This document shows positions 63,529 through 64,000 of a DNA stretch of 64,000 bases, in pieces. The notes under the pieces are model-generated. The model saw nothing but the letters and a program-made list of their open reading frames with translations. It ran no database searches and was not told the DNA's origin. Where the stretch lies: assembly GCA_039805905.1 (NCBI GenBank), contig JBDIVM010000002.1, positions 558,001 to 622,000 of the forward strand. The letters are read 5' to 3'. This stretch comes from Thermohalobaculum sp039805905 (GTDB lineage: Bacteria > Pseudomonadota > Alphaproteobacteria > Rhodobacterales > Rhodobacteraceae). Every line of letters starts with the position of its first letter. Positions within the stretch are counted from its first letter, which is position 1. A program made the translations under genes and the position numbers.

Positions 63529-64000
63529 ATGTTCAATCCAACCGCCGTGGTAGCGTCTGCATTTGGCGATTATCTCTCTGACCTGTACCTGCAGCACTTT
63601 TCGGTCCGGAAACGGGAATATGCGTCCTTCATCGGCGGCGCAGCGCGGCTCGTGCTGGAGCGCATCGGGAATTCGGATGCCCTCTACCACAATGCCGAGC
63701 ACACCATGATGGTGACGCTCGTCGGCCAGCAGATCATGCGCGGGCGACTGATCTCGGAGGCCGTCCAGCCGGAGGACTGGGTACACTACACGATAGCCCT
63801 TCTTATCCACGACATCGGCTATGTGCGCGGTGTTTGCAAGGGCGACCGGGACGGCGAGGTGGTGATCAATTCCGCCGGTGAACGGTACACCCCGCCAAGA
63901 GGCGCCTCGGACGCAGTCCTTGCGCCCTATCACGTCGAGCGCGGGATGATGTACGCGCGCGCGCGATTTGCGGCGTCCGAGTACATCGACGAGGAGCGGA
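63529..64000 (+). CDS. HD-domain metal-dependent phosphohydrolase, 3' end cut by window
   Basis: The first 157 residues of an HD-superfamily protein. The metal-binding His residues lie in YHNAEHTMMV near residue 53 and in LLIHDIGYVRGVCKGD near residue 90, matching the H...HD pattern. The ATG at 63529 follows GGAG. Such proteins hydrolyse nucleotides or cyclic nucleotides; the substrate cannot be told and the gene continues beyond the window. Confidence 0.8.
   Translation, partial: MFNPTAVVASAFGDYLSDLYLQHFSVRKREYASFIGGAARLVLERIGNSDALYHNAEHTMMVTLVGQQIMRGRLISEAVQPEDWVHYTIALLIHDIGYVRGVCKGDRDGEVVINSAGERYTPPRGASDAVLAPYHVERGMMYARARFAASEYIDEER

Overview
The window comes from a high-GC alphaproteobacterium, most likely a Rhodobacterales/Rhodobacteraceae member. 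The evidence is a full gene-transfer-agent (GTA) structural cluster of the Rhodobacter capsulatus type, the pieces of a split B12-dependent methionine synthase typical of that family, and the order of its housekeeping operons. No database search was possible; all names come from reading the translated sequence.

Layout. 1-5.9 kb: a partial Ppx/GppA phosphatase, metF, a divergent trio (small 'virulence factor' protein, second MTHFR-like protein, pterin-binding methyltransferase), cysE and a short DksA/TraR protein. 5.9-20.6 kb (minus strand): the GTA cluster, read g1 (small terminase) to g15 (tail hub) plus a DUF2793 gene. It has a good sigma70-type promoter at 20477-20505 and a perfect CtrA-type site, TTAA-N7-TTAA, at 20540-20554. 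20.6-26.2 kb (minus): mltG-fabF-acpP-fabG-fabD and a P1 peptidase. 26.3-37.9 kb (plus): rpsF-rpsR-rplI, dnaB-alr, mlaE-mlaF-pqiA-like, radA, cvpA, purF and two short-chain dehydrogenases. 37.9-42.3 kb (minus): panB, a YfgM-like protein, bamB and der. 42.5-46.9 kb (plus): an RND efflux adaptor and pump. 47-49.8 kb (minus): rpe, an epoxide-hydrolase-like enzyme and a beta-hydroxyacid dehydrogenase. 49.9-52.4 kb: a penicillin-acylase-family protein.

52.7-61.6 kb is an accessory island and the most interesting part. It is bounded by decayed IS256-family transposase pieces and by two direct copies of the 3' end of a solute-binding-protein gene (53471-53722 and 60300-60552). Between the copies lie a nucleotidyltransferase broken at a run of ten C, a PqqD-like RRE protein, an HprK-like kinase, an RTX-type calcium-binding protein on the other strand, a previously uncalled 56-codon ORF (57999-58169), and an asparagine-synthetase-like cyclase without the glutaminase cysteine. 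This matches a lasso-peptide cluster with C-terminal-serine tailoring enzymes. The small ORF has the properties of its precursor: a W-x-x-P-x-I leader motif, Thr and Gly before a putative core, Glu at core position 8 or 9, and a C-terminal Ser. No leader peptidase (B2) or exporter gene is visible, so the cluster is incomplete, decaying, or relies on genes elsewhere.

61.6-64 kb holds a pilin-like membrane protein, a TPR lipoprotein and the start of an HD-domain hydrolase. No rRNA, tRNA or CRISPR array was recognised.
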